Below are positions 35,015-47,005 of a stretch of 64,000 bases of DNA, piece by piece; the first letter of the stretch is position 1; the number at the start of each line of letters is the position of its first letter. Source of the stretch: Rhodanobacter sp. Soil772 (GTDB lineage Bacteria > Pseudomonadota > Gammaproteobacteria > Xanthomonadales > Rhodanobacteraceae). The notes beneath the pieces are model-generated. The model was not told the DNA's origin. It saw only the letters and a program-made list of their open reading frames with translations, and searched no databases. The stretch is taken from assembly GCF_001428385.1 (NCBI RefSeq), contig NZ_LMSK01000003.1, forward strand, positions 386,986-450,985, given 5' to 3'. The position numbers and the translations under genes were made by a program.

Positions 35015-35836
35015 CTATTTGAGCTTGCTCGCGAAATACCGGCATAGGGAACCGCTGATGCCAACCAACAATTCCGCTTCTTCTATAGATGGCGATTTGC
35101 CCTCTTGCAGATGCCGTCCGAAATTTGAACTCCATCCCCAAGCTTTCTCGACCACGATATCCAGTGGTGCAGGAAAAAGGTCGCGGCGTCGGGAAACAAT
35201 CGTTCCCAGCGTGTCTTTTGACTCGCCAACGTCGCGCGCCACACACTCCAATGCAGCCATCGCATGTTGGATGGCTCCTGTTACATCGGGTTCTGGGCGA
35301 CGCGACAAGTCACGGATGGCTTCGTGGAGTTCGTATGCAGATGTGTGCCGATTGACCGCGTTAAGTTGCTTGGCAGCATCTTGCAAGGTGTCCTCAAAGA
35401 CTTCCGTACCTCGATACTCGATGATTCCGTTACTGAGCTGCCACCCCAGGCCTGAAAAACGAAAGTAACGATTGAGCTCGCCTTCAAACAGAGCGTGTCC
35501 GTGTAGACCACTGACATCCCCAAGAAAAGCGCCTATGTTCGGGTGAGTCACTAGGTATCTATAGATGATTTCGATGATGTCGTAGGCATGAAACCAATCG
35601 CAATCTCGCAAATAGCCGCGAACTTCCTCATCAATATTTGGCGTCTCGCTCCAGTTATTGGCGTCGGGTGCGAGGAAAAGAGCGTCGCACACGAGCCGCC
35701 GCAAGTCGCTGGGTTTCAAACCTGACCGATAGGCCAAGCCGATGAGCGTCGCGCGCAGAGCTTCGGGCGCCTCGTGTCTTGCGGTGATTTCAGCATCGGG
35801 CGGATACAGTCCGTTGCGTTCCGAGAAGCGTGACAT
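35015..35836 (-). CDS. AbiJ/HEPN-like abortive-infection protein candidate
   Basis: This 273-aa soluble protein starts MSRFSERNGLYPP, matching the beginning of AbiJ N-terminal-domain-4 proteins. Its C-terminal part (about residues 185-273) fits the Abi-C/HEPN helical pattern: AIQHAMAALECVARDVG, then TLGTIVSRR, then a GRHLQEG segment in the position of the Rx4-6H RNase motif, then EEAELLVGISGSLCRYF. The family acts as phage-triggered RNA-cutting toxins. The gene is more A+T-rich than its neighbours and lies in a small island by tRNA-Phe, which suggests transfer. An inverted repeat overlaps its leader. Confidence 0.72.
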   Translation of the reverse strand: MSRFSERNGLYPPDAEITARHEAPEALRATLIGLAYRSGLKPSDLRRLVCDALFLAPDANNWSETPNIDEEVRGYLRDCDWFHAYDIIEIIYRYLVTHPNIGAFLGDVSGLHGHALFEGELNRYFRFSGLGWQLSNGIIEYRGTEVFEDTLQDAAKQLNAVNRHTSAYELHEAIRDLSRRPEPDVTGAIQHAMAALECVARDVGESKDTLGTIVSRRRDLFPAPLDIVVEKAWGWSSNFGRHLQEGKSPSIEEAELLVGISGSLCRYFASKLK

Positions 35837-35839
35837 AGC

Positions 35840-35863
35840 GATGCCAAAAAGTAAGTTGGCATC
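35840..35863 (-). promoter_or_regulatory. Perfect inverted repeat directly before the AbiJ-like start
   Basis: GATGCCAA and TTGGCATC arms are separated by 8 nt and end 4 nt before the ATG at 35836. No other ribosome site is evident, so this is a possible operator for self-repression or an RNA hairpin limiting translation. The rest of 35837-36089 shows no gene. Confidence 0.5.
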
Positions 35864-36089
35864 ATGCTACGCCATCCGCACTCGCTGATTCATTCGAAAA
35901 GGCTCTTCTCATTAGATTTAGGCTGGGGGCTCCTGGCTAGCTGGCGGTTACGATCTAGCATGGTTGCTGCGTATCATGCGGTGATAGACCAGTGGCATAA
36001 GCCTCACAAACTTAAAGGTCCGATTTCGCCGATGACGCCACATCGGATGAGGCGGGACGCCACTGACGTCCGAGTAAGGAGGGGATGAA

Positions 36090-37013
36090 ATGATGAAGAG
36101 CACAATGCGATGGATGGGCGTTCTCGCTCTGTTGAGTATGGCCGGATGTTCGTCGCAGAACCTGTCGGGCACGTATATGGCACGCGATGACCACGGCGCT
36201 GCGTTGCTCCAACTCACCGAGAGCCAAAGTCAGCAGGTGATGGGGAGCATGGTTCTCATCCAGGTCAAGCCCAATGGCCAGGCGGAGCGCACGGACATCA
36301 GCATCACGGGTGGGACCGTGGATGCGAACGGGCACTCGCTGGTGCTCACAATGAAAGCCAACGAATTGTTGAGTCTGGCGCGCAACGTCAGTGGCCAGGT
36401 TTCAGACGCGGGGATCGACTTGGCGATGCCCGGAGGCAATGCACATTTCTCGCCCGCTAAGTCCCAAGAGTTCGACGCAACGATAAACGCGTTGGTTGAG
36501 GTCGGGAAACAGCGGCGGCAACTCCAGGACCGGGCCAAGCAGATAGCCGAGGACGTCAAGCGCGTTTCGGAACTCACGCAGGCATTGAGCGCATACAACA
36601 CTCGTATCCTATCAAGCACGCAAGGCCCCGAAATCGCGCGGCACCAGGAAGAACAACTGGTGGAGGCTGCCCGGAAAGACCATGGTCTCATGCAGGATCT
36701 GGAGGCCAAGCACCAAGATTACCCTGCAGGCCAGGTGCGCTTTCGTATCGGGCAGCTTGCCTTCCAGATGGGGCAGATCAAGTTTCAAGTCGACCAGGTG
36801 CTTCAACAGGGGAGTGAACACTTATCTGAGTTTGATAAGGGGCTCGCCAACAGCCCGTGTTCTGCCTCTGCCAGCATCGACGGATGTGATCGCCTGGCGA
36901 AGGAACGGCAACGCTACGCAACGACGCGAGCCAAGGTGGAAAGCAACCTCGCGCAACTGTCGAACGACATCCAGAAGAACGAAGCGGCGATTGACGCCAT
37001 CAACAAGCAATAG
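36090..37013 (+). CDS. Coiled-coil lipoprotein, function unknown
   Basis: This 307-aa protein has a lipobox (LSMAGC, Cys at residue 21). A beta-rich N-terminal section (about 25-125) follows, then a long charged helical region (about 130-300) likely to form coiled coils, with a CSASASIDGC pair that could be a disulphide. AAGGAGG at 36076-36082 serves the ATG at 36090. A two-codon ATG-AAA-TGA reading lies just before it. A broken relative of its 3' end is at 34737. The membrane site is inferred; no function is known. Confidence 0.75.
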   Translation: MMKSTMRWMGVLALLSMAGCSSQNLSGTYMARDDHGAALLQLTESQSQQVMGSMVLIQVKPNGQAERTDISITGGTVDANGHSLVLTMKANELLSLARNVSGQVSDAGIDLAMPGGNAHFSPAKSQEFDATINALVEVGKQRRQLQDRAKQIAEDVKRVSELTQALSAYNTRILSSTQGPEIARHQEEQLVEAARKDHGLMQDLEAKHQDYPAGQVRFRIGQLAFQMGQIKFQVDQVLQQGSEHLSEFDKGLANSPCSASASIDGCDRLAKERQRYATTRAKVESNLAQLSNDIQKNEAAIDAINKQ

Positions 37014-37107
37014 GCGTCAATCGGGTCACCAAGGACATGGGGCGCCAACATGGTTGTTCATTCAATGCTGTTGCTGACTTTACTGATTTGGCCCTGGCCC
37101 TGATGCC

Positions 37108-38031
37108 ATGACTCTGGACCAAATGCCCGTCATAACCGCTGTGCAGGAGCGCGACATCGATCTCTTGCTCCTGGAACAGCTGCACGCCAGCCCAGCATTC
37201 GTTGCTTGGTGGTGTGAACAGTTGGAACTGGACGGCGCCACGTTCGACGGTGTTTGGCACAGTGTCCACAACGCAGACGGCGAAACCGACGTCTTGCTCC
37301 GCGTGAAGGTGGGGAGTGAGCGGGTTGGTGTGCTGATCGAGAACAAGGTCGCTGCGTCGGAACAGCACGAGCAGGACCTGCGCTATCACCGCCGAGGGGC
37401 ACAAGGGATCGCGGACGGGTGGTTCGATCGCTATGTCACCTGCATGTGCGCACCGCAGACTTATCTCGACGGCTTGGCTGAGCACTCGCAATACGTGGGT
37501 CGGATTGCCTACGAGCGGATCGCTGATTGGTTTTCACAACAGAATGATGCCCATTCGGCCTGGCGCAAGCGAGTCATAGATGAGGCTGTGAAGCAAGGCC
37601 GGCGCGGTTACACGAAAGTGGTTAACGATGTGGTGACCGCTTTTCATCGAGATTATTTCGCGTACCTATGCCGCACCCAACCCAACCTGCGGATGAACCC
37701 GCCCGGCGAACGAGGCGGGCAGGGCCACTGGATCATCCTTTGGGTGGAAGGGTGGCCGGCGCGTATCCGGCTGAACCACAAGATGAAGCGTGGCTCCATC
37801 GGCGGTTCCGTTGAGCTGGGTCTTTTCGGGTTCAGCCAGGCAGACATCGTGCAGCGGGTGGGGCAGCTTCCACCGGACGTCGTGCCGATCACCACGGGGC
37901 AATATGGGTCGCTGGCCATTCGGGTGCCCCCACTGGATTATAAGACGCCTTTAGCGCCGCAGATCGCAGCATTAGATGAAGCCTTTGCCACCATGCAGCG
38001 GCTTGGCGTATATGCCAAGTTTTTCACCTGA
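37108..38031 (+). CDS. PD-(D/E)XK nuclease-superfamily protein
   Basis: This 307-aa protein shows the core of the PDDEXK_4-type family: NADGETDVLLRV, then VGVLIENKVAASEQHEQDLRYH at about residues 50-95. The conserved Asp and E-x-K lie on neighbouring strands and a trailing Q-helix follows. Such proteins occur often in accessory and defence islands, but their DNA target is seldom known. It follows the lipoprotein by 94 bp and ends near the tRNA-Phe boundary. I see no methyltransferase partner. Confidence 0.78.
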   Translation: MTLDQMPVITAVQERDIDLLLLEQLHASPAFVAWWCEQLELDGATFDGVWHSVHNADGETDVLLRVKVGSERVGVLIENKVAASEQHEQDLRYHRRGAQGIADGWFDRYVTCMCAPQTYLDGLAEHSQYVGRIAYERIADWFSQQNDAHSAWRKRVIDEAVKQGRRGYTKVVNDVVTAFHRDYFAYLCRTQPNLRMNPPGERGGQGHWIILWVEGWPARIRLNHKMKRGSIGGSVELGLFGFSQADIVQRVGQLPPDVVPITTGQYGSLAIRVPPLDYKTPLAPQIAALDEAFATMQRLGVYAKFFT

Positions 38032-38091
38032 TGAAATGGCCGTCTAAATGCGCTGTCGGCATGTTCGAGCACAGGTTTGCAGAGCGTCAAT

Positions 38092-38173
38092 ATTCGTCGA
38101 GCATTCGTCGAACAGGGGATTATTACGCCCAGCAGGGGCTAATTCGTCGAGCGGGGAAAAAATTTCGTCGATC
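38092..38173. repeat. Four short direct repeats beside tRNA-Phe
   Basis: ATTCGTCGAGC or a close variant occurs at 38092, 38103, 38142 and 38163 (spacing 11, 39, 21). One further copy lies at 34933 on the other side of the island. They resemble binding-site repeats or the remains of an attachment region. No ORF accounts for them convincingly. Confidence 0.5.
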
Positions 38174-38223
38174 ACTTTTAAGTCCCCAGTCAGCTGTTTT
38201 GACCGTAACCCAAACGTAACCCA

Positions 38224-38264
38224 CAAAAGAAAAGGCCCACTTTCCGAAAATTCGAGAAGTGGGC
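38224..38264 (-). terminator. Rho-independent terminator of tRNA-Phe
   Basis: On the minus strand GCCCACTT (38264-38257) pairs with AAGTGGGC (38242-38235), followed by the T-rich CTTTTCTTTT (38233-38224). It lies 28 bp past the CCA end of the tRNA. Confidence 0.85.
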
Positions 38265-38291
38265 TAAATCTTTGTTTTATCGCCATAAAAA

Positions 38292-38367
38292 TGGTGGCCG
38301 GGGACGGAATCGAACCGCCGACACGGGGATTTTCAATCCCCTGCTCTACCAACTGAGCTACCCGGCC
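38292..38367 (-). tRNA. tRNA-Phe (GAA), CCA encoded
   Basis: The 76-nt gene reads GGCCGGGTAGCTCAGTTGG at its 5' end. The anticodon arm GGGGA-TTGAAAA-TCCCC gives anticodon GAA. The T-arm GGCGG-TTCGATT-CCGTC and acceptor end CCCGGCC-A are present, with CCA encoded at 38294-38292. Accessory DNA lies directly beyond its 3' end, the usual side for island integration. Confidence 0.97.
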
Positions 38368-38449
38368 GGGAACCTGGCGATCAGGGACGACCGCGAGGGT
38401 TGTCGATGATGCGTGGAGCCGCGCATTAGACCGAATGCGCGGCGTTTCG

Positions 38450-38728
38450 TCAAGACTCGTGGTCGGGCGGAGTGAAGCCGGCGGCCTGGGCGAAGTCGCC
38501 GCCGAACAGGAATTTCTCCATCTGTTCGCCGAGGTATTTGCGCGACTTCGGGTCGAGCGGATTGAGCCGGTATTCGTTGATCAGCGTGGTCTGGTGGGCC
38601 AGCCACTGTTGCCATGCGGGCTTGGATATCTCGGCGTAGATGCGCTGGCCGAGCGGGCCGGGCCAGGGGGCGAAGTCGAGGCCTTCGGCGTCGATGCCGA
38701 GCTTGGCGCAGTGGATGGTACGGCTCAT
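38450..38728 (-). CDS. yggX: Probable Fe(2+)-trafficking protein YggX
   Basis: This 92-aa protein starts at ATG 38728 with [30 protein letters not shown], the conserved YggX opening with its single early cysteine. [18 protein letters not shown] is also a family signature. It is a small cytoplasmic protein linked to iron-sulfur protection. It lies 53 bp past mutY on the same strand, the usual arrangement, and MutY itself carries an Fe-S cluster. Confidence 0.95.
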   Translation of the reverse strand: MSRTIHCAKLGIDAEGLDFAPWPGPLGQRIYAEISKPAWQQWLAHQTTLINEYRLNPLDPKSRKYLGEQMEKFLFGGDFAQAAGFTPPDHES

Positions 38729-38781
38729 GGTTCGAATCCTGGTGGGGGCACCGTAGTGGTGAGTGCAGCTTGCGGATCGGC

Positions 38782-39843
38782 TCAGGCGTTGTCGTTGATC
38801 TGCAGCAAGAGGCTGCGCACCGGTGCGGGCAGGCCGAGTGCGTCGAGTTCGACGGCGCTGCACCAGCGCAATTGCGGATTATCGGCGATGCCGCGCTGTG
38901 CTGTCGCGCGATCGAACAGCAGCGGCTCGATGTCGAGCCGGTAATGGCTGAACACGTGGGTGAATGAGGCGAGCGCCTGCGCGTCGTCGATCTGCGCGTG
39001 CTGCTGCGCGATGCGCCAGGCGCCGTCCGGGTCGCTCGCTTCGGGCAGGCTCCACAGGCCGGACCACACGCCTTGCGGACCGCGTCGTTCCAGCAGCACG
39101 CGGCCGTGGCGGTCGCGCAGGATCAGCATCACGGTGGCGCGGGTGGGAATGGATTTGGGCGGCTTGCGGCTGGGCAGTTGCGTGGTGAGGTCGTCGCGAT
39201 GGGCGATGCAGTCGGCGGCCAGCGGACAGTCCGCGCAACGTGGGCGCGAGCGCGTGCATAGCGTCGCACCGAGATCCATGATCGCCTGGGTGTAGTCGGC
39301 GACGCGGACCTCCGGCGTGTGCGCTTCGGCGTGTTGCCACAGTTGCTTCTCCACCGCGCTTTCGCCGGGATGGCCGTGGATACCGTGGTAGCGGGTCAGC
39401 ACGCGCTTGACGTTGCCGTCGAGGATGGCGAAGCGCAGGCCGTGCGCCTGCGCCAGGATCGCACCAGCGGTGGAGCGGCCGATGCCGGGCAGCGCGATCA
39501 ACGCGGCGAAGTCGCGCGGCAGTTCGCCGCCGTGCCGTTCGACGCAGAGCTGCGCGGTGCGATGCAGGAAGCGCGCGCGGCGGTAATAGCCGAGCCCGGA
39601 CCACAGCGCCAGCACGGTGTCCTCGTCGGCGGCGGCAAGGTCGCGCAGGGTGGGCAGCGCGTTGACGAAGCGCTCGAAGTAGCCGACCACGGTGGCAACC
39701 TGGGTCTGCTGCAGCATCACCTCGGACAGCCACACGCGATAGGCGTCGCGCCGGCCATCATCGAGCGCGTGTTGCCACGGCAGGTCCTTGCGGCCGTGCC
39801 GGTCGAACCAGCGCAGCAGGCGGGTGGCCAGGGGCGCGCTCAT
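38782..39843 (-). CDS. mutY: A/G-specific adenine DNA glycosylase MutY
   Basis: This 353-aa base-excision repair enzyme removes adenine opposite 8-oxoguanine. It shows the helix-hairpin-helix [13 protein letters not shown], the catalytic-region Glu in [13 protein letters not shown] and the Fe-S cysteine pattern C-x6-C-x2-C-x5-C ([17 protein letters not shown]). A C-terminal NUDIX-like 8-oxoG recognition domain ([17 protein letters not shown]) follows. Its start overlaps the AsmA-like stop by 4 bp, so translation is coupled. Confidence 0.96.
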   Translation of the reverse strand: MSAPLATRLLRWFDRHGRKDLPWQHALDDGRRDAYRVWLSEVMLQQTQVATVVGYFERFVNALPTLRDLAAADEDTVLALWSGLGYYRRARFLHRTAQLCVERHGGELPRDFAALIALPGIGRSTAGAILAQAHGLRFAILDGNVKRVLTRYHGIHGHPGESAVEKQLWQHAEAHTPEVRVADYTQAIMDLGATLCTRSRPRCADCPLAADCIAHRDDLTTQLPSRKPPKSIPTRATVMLILRDRHGRVLLERRGPQGVWSGLWSLPEASDPDGAWRIAQQHAQIDDAQALASFTHVFSHYRLDIEPLLFDRATAQRGIADNPQLRWCSAVELDALGLPAPVRSLLLQINDNA

Positions 39844-40907
39844 GGTTGCTTGCTGGCGGCGGGTTTCGCCGGTGCGGCTGCCGTGCCGGCCGGTGCGGGC
39901 ACGGCGTCGCCGGCGCGGATGGTGAGACCTTCGATGCTGATGCCGCCGGCTTCGAGCTTGGCGATTTCCGCGTGGCCGCTGCCCGGCGGCACGCTCAGTT
40001 GCGGCCCTTGCGGATCGCCCAGCTGGCTCCACCAGTGGGCCAGCGCCAGCGGCGGCAGGCGCAGGTCGGCGTGGTTGGCGGGGCCGTCGAGTTTCAGCGC
40101 GAGCAGCAGCGGGTTGCTCTGGTCGGCGGGGGTCAGCAGCAGCGAGATGTCGTATTGGCCGGCGCTGGCCTGGTCGAGCTTGCCGGCAAGGCTGGCGGCG
40201 GCATCGGCGGCGCCGTGCCAGCGCGCATTGCCGGTGAGCGCGAGCGTCATCGCGCTGCCTTGCGACAGGTGCAGGGTGATGTTGTTCAACTGCAGCGCGT
40301 TGCCTTCGATGCGCGGCGTGGCGGACAGCCGCAGTTGCAGCGGCGTGCCCGCGGCGGTGACGGCGGACAGGCCGAGCGGGAATGGCCGGCCGGAAATCAG
40401 GCTGCCGGCTTCGAGCGAGACGTTGCCGAGCAGCACCTCGTTGCCGCGCACCACGCTGCCGTGGCTGATGCTGACGCCGGTGTCGATGCGCGGGATGTTC
40501 GGCGGCGCGTCCTCGGGTTGCGCGGGCAGGGCGGCGAGCCATTCCTGCAGCGCGTCGAGGTCGACCCGGGGCGATTCGATCTGCAGTTGCGAGATCACCG
40601 TGGGGCCGCCAAGCACGGTATGCCATGGCAAGACCAGCTGCCCGTGCGCGGCCAGCAGGATCGGCGCACCGGCGCCTTCGGCATTGAGTGTGATGCCATC
40701 CAGGTCCAGCGCCGGCCGCGGGAACAGGGTCGGGCTGGCCGGGCTGGCCAGGTTCAGTTCGAGCCCGGCGGTGCGCGCCTGGGTCTGCAGCATGCGGGTG
40801 AAGCGCTCCGGCTGCAGCAGCAGGTAGACGGCGACCACCGCCGCGAGCACCACTGCCAGCACGAAGCCGCCAAGTGCCAGCAGGATCAGCCGCAGTCGGC
40901 GCGACAT
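39840..40907 (-). CDS. AsmA-like inner-membrane-anchored protein
   Basis: This 355-aa protein has an N-terminal transmembrane anchor (LILLALGGFVLAVVLAAVVAVYLLL, about residues 7-31). A long periplasmic beta-repeat region typical of AsmA/TamB-like lipid-transport proteins follows (LDLDGITLNAEGAG, LQIESPRVDLDAL). The C-terminus is an Ala/Pro/Lys-rich tail. It is shorter than full AsmA. It sits between ftsY and mutY, all on the minus strand. Confidence 0.82.
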   Translation of the reverse strand: MSRRLRLILLALGGFVLAVVLAAVVAVYLLLQPERFTRMLQTQARTAGLELNLASPASPTLFPRPALDLDGITLNAEGAGAPILLAAHGQLVLPWHTVLGGPTVISQLQIESPRVDLDALQEWLAALPAQPEDAPPNIPRIDTGVSISHGSVVRGNEVLLGNVSLEAGSLISGRPFPLGLSAVTAAGTPLQLRLSATPRIEGNALQLNNITLHLSQGSAMTLALTGNARWHGAADAAASLAGKLDQASAGQYDISLLLTPADQSNPLLLALKLDGPANHADLRLPPLALAHWWSQLGDPQGPQLSVPPGSGHAEIAKLEAGGISIEGLTIRAGDAVPAPAGTAAAPAKPAASKQP

Positions 40908-40930
40908 GCGTTCAACCTCGCCTGCGTGGT

Positions 40931-42070
40931 TCAGTCATGGCCTTGCGCCTCGCCGCCGAGGCTGGCCGGCAGCAGGCCGTCGACGAAGGCCGCCGCCTCG
41001 AACGCCCGCAGGTCGGTGGCGGTTTCGCCCAGGCCGACGAAACGGATCGGCAGGCCGAACTCGCGCGCCAGCGCAAACACCACGCCGCCCTTGGCGGTGC
41101 CGTCGAGCTTGGTCACGACCAGGCCGGTGACGCCGACGATTTGGCGGAACTGGCGCACCTGGTTGATCGCGTTCTGGCCGGTGGTGCCGTCGATCACCAT
41201 CAGCACCTCGTGCGGCGCGTCGGCGTCGAGCTTCTTCAGCACGCGGGCGATCTTGCCCAGTTCGTCCATCAGGCCGCCCTGGGTATGCAACCGGCCGGCG
41301 GTGTCGGCGATCAGCACGTCGGTGCCGCGCGAGCGCGCCGCCTGCAGCGCGTCGAAGATCACGCTGGCGGAGTCGGCGTCCTGGCCTTGCGAGATCACCG
41401 GCACCTGGTTGCGTTCGCCCCAGGTCTTCAGCTGCTCGACCGCGGCGGCGCGGAAGGTATCGCCGGCGGCCAGCATCACCGCGCGCCTTTCGTCGCGCCA
41501 GCGGCGGGCCAGCTTGCCGATGGTGGTGGTCTTGCCGGCGCCGTTGATGCCCACCACCAGCACCACGAACGGCTGCTTGCCGCGCACGTCGAGCGGCTGC
41601 TCGACCGGCTTCAACAGCGCGATCAACTCCTGACGCAGGGCGGCCAGCAAGGCGGGGGCGTCGGCGAACTCGCGCTTGTGCATGCGCTTGCGCAGACCCT
41701 CGACCAGCTCGGTGCTGGCCTCGACGCCGACGTCGGCGGTGATCAGGGTGGTTTCCAGTTCGTCGAGCAGGTCGTCGTCGAGCTTGGGGTTGCGCACGAA
41801 CAGCGAGCCGAGGCTGCGCGCGAATACATTGCCGGACAACCGTTCGCGCCAGCCGCGTATGGTCGGCGCCGGTTCTTCGGCGACGGGTTTGCTGACCGGC
41901 GCCACGAAGCGCTCGGTTTCGGGCTGGGTTTCGGCGGGCGCGGGAATTTCCGCCAGTGCTTCGTGCAGCGTCGGGTCGCCGCTTTCCGGCACGCTGGCGT
42001 CGGCAGGTGCCTTGGCGTCGGCTTGCTGCGCTTCCTTGCCGGCAGGTTTTTTCTTCCAGAATTTGAGCAT
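40931..42070 (-). CDS. ftsY: Signal-recognition-particle receptor FtsY
   Basis: This 379-aa GTPase docks SRP-ribosome complexes to the inner membrane. It has an acidic Ala/Pro/Glu-rich A domain (about residues 10-75), then the N domain and the G domain with GINGAGKTTT, DTAGRLHTQ and TKLDGTAKGG. It ends in the usual GLGE...DLRAFEAAAFVDGL. It is divergent from rsmD, a conserved gammaproteobacterial layout. Confidence 0.97.
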   Translation of the reverse strand: MLKFWKKKPAGKEAQQADAKAPADASVPESGDPTLHEALAEIPAPAETQPETERFVAPVSKPVAEEPAPTIRGWRERLSGNVFARSLGSLFVRNPKLDDDLLDELETTLITADVGVEASTELVEGLRKRMHKREFADAPALLAALRQELIALLKPVEQPLDVRGKQPFVVLVVGINGAGKTTTIGKLARRWRDERRAVMLAAGDTFRAAAVEQLKTWGERNQVPVISQGQDADSASVIFDALQAARSRGTDVLIADTAGRLHTQGGLMDELGKIARVLKKLDADAPHEVLMVIDGTTGQNAINQVRQFRQIVGVTGLVVTKLDGTAKGGVVFALAREFGLPIRFVGLGETATDLRAFEAAAFVDGLLPASLGGEAQGHD

Positions 42071-42159
42071 TGCGGCCGTGATTCAAAGACAATGGGCGGC
42101 ATGCTAACACTCCAATCTGTACTGGCCGCTGAGGGTCCGGTCGCTGGGGCCGCGGCCGC

Positions 42160-43817
<1,658 letters not shown>

Positions 43818-43858
43818 GCGCGGTCGCCGCGCCGGCGGCGCCGGCGCAGCTCCGCAGC

Positions 43859-43886
43859 AGCGCCCTCGGCCTTGCACGAGGGCGCT
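43859..43886 (+). terminator. Hairpin downstream of the coaD-lipoprotein unit
   Basis: Ten-base perfect arms AGCGCCCTCG and CGAGGGCGCT with an 8-nt loop lie 42 bp past the lipoprotein stop. There is no T-run, so it is only a candidate terminator. Confidence 0.4.
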
Positions 43887-43957
43887 GGATGCTTGGTCGC
43901 TGCGAGGTCGCCAGCGCACCGGCACGCTCTCCCCAGGCGTCGCACCCCAGCATGTAG

Positions 43958-45963
<2,006 letters not shown>

Positions 45964-45972
45964 GGTCAGACC

Positions 45973-46125
45973 ATGGAACTGTTCTCGCTACTCGGCAATT
46001 CGCAGCAACTGGATGGCGGCGCCATGTTTGCTCGGCCCATCCATGGGCCTCGCCCTGCGCTGCGCGCAGGGCCGCCTGCGGCGTCCGGATTCGTTCCAGA
46101 CGAATCCGTGGCAACGGGATACTGA
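45973..46125 (+). pseudogene. Truncated 5' duplicate of the metallo-beta-lactamase-fold gene
   Basis: The first 58 bp (45973-46030) match 46133-46190 at 54 of 58 positions, covering the first 19 codons of the intact gene. Reading then leaves the homologous frame, enters a hairpin element and stops at 46123 after 50 codons. It keeps its own ribosome site (AAGG before the ATG). Confidence 0.8.
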
Positions 46126-46132
46126 TTTCGTC
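46031..46132. repeat. 102-bp hairpin-rich element between duplicated ends
   Basis: Three palindromes lie in a row: GGCCCAT/ATGGGCC (46034-46049), GCCCTGCGC/GCGCAGGGC (46052-46072) and GGATTCGT/ACGAATCC (46087-46107). The element is flanked by the 58-bp duplication and resembles small non-coding mobile repeats (REP/MITE-like). Confidence 0.6.
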
Positions 46133-47005
46133 ATGAAACTATTCTCGCTACTCGGCAACTCGCAGCAACTCGATGGCGGCGCCATGTTTGGCAATGCTCC
46201 GAAGGCGCTGTGGTCGCGCTGGATCGCGCCGGATGCGGAGAACCGGATTCCGCTGGCCTGCCGTTGCCTGCTGGTGAAGGATCTGGACGGCCGCAACGTG
46301 CTGTTCGAGACCGGCATCGGCGCGTTCTTCGAGCCGGCGTTGCGTGAGCGCTATGGCGTGGTCGAGTCGCGGCATGTGCTGCTGGACTCGCTGGCCGAGG
46401 TCGGGCTCACTCACGAAGACATCGACGTGGTGGTGCTGTCGCACCTGCACTTCGATCACGCCGGCGGCCTGCTGGCGGCGTGGGAGGAAGGCCAGCCGCT
46501 GCGGCTGCTGTTTCCGAATGCGCGCTTCGTGGTGGGCGCGGAGCATTGGCGTCGTGCGCTGAAGCCGCATCCGCGCGACCGTGCCTCGTTCGTGCCGGAA
46601 CTGCAGCCGTTGCTGGAAGCCAGCGGCCGGCTGGAACTGGTCGACGGCGAATATTCGCGGACGCTGGGCGAGTCGGTGCGCTTGTTCTTTTCGGACGGCC
46701 ATACGCCGGGCCTGATGCTGGCCGAAGTCGGCGGCGTGGTGTTCTGCGCCGACCTGATCCCGGGCCGCTTCTGGGTGCACCTGCCGATCACCATGGGCTA
46801 CGACCGCTGGCCGGAGAAGCTGATCGACGAGAAGCGCGTGTTCCTGGAAGACAAGCTGGCGCGCGACGTGCGGTTGTTCTTCACGCACGACCACGCTTGC
46901 GCGCTGGCGCGGGTGACGCGCGACGAGCGTGGCCGTTTTGGCAGCACCGACGAGCAGCGCACGCTGCAAGGTGTTCCGCCGTATCACCAGGCTGGAGCGG
47001 CTTGA
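46133..47005 (+). CDS. Metallo-beta-lactamase-fold hydrolase
   Basis: This 290-aa cytoplasmic protein has the HLHFDHAGG zinc motif (about residues 103-111), HTPGLML and a final FFTHDHACA histidine pair. These complete the HxHxDH...H...D...H set of lactonase- and quorum-quenching-type MBL enzymes. Start is ATG 46133; the duplicate start at 45973 is out of continuity. Its stop overlaps the next start by 1 bp. Substrate unknown. Confidence 0.85.
   Translation: MKLFSLLGNSQQLDGGAMFGNAPKALWSRWIAPDAENRIPLACRCLLVKDLDGRNVLFETGIGAFFEPALRERYGVVESRHVLLDSLAEVGLTHEDIDVVVLSHLHFDHAGGLLAAWEEGQPLRLLFPNARFVVGAEHWRRALKPHPRDRASFVPELQPLLEASGRLELVDGEYSRTLGESVRLFFSDGHTPGLMLAEVGGVVFCADLIPGRFWVHLPITMGYDRWPEKLIDEKRVFLEDKLARDVRLFFTHDHACALARVTRDERGRFGSTDEQRTLQGVPPYHQAGAA

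Noticed and set aside
34882-38227. ACCGTTTACCAAACGTTACC-type similarity at both island ends taken as attL/attR
   Set aside because: Only 20 of 26 bases agree, the tRNA 3' end itself is not repeated, and no integrase is present, so it is too weak to call as attachment sites.
38048-38356. ORF with GDGIEPPTRG sequence
   Set aside because: That segment is the translated complement of tRNA-Phe, a common false protein.
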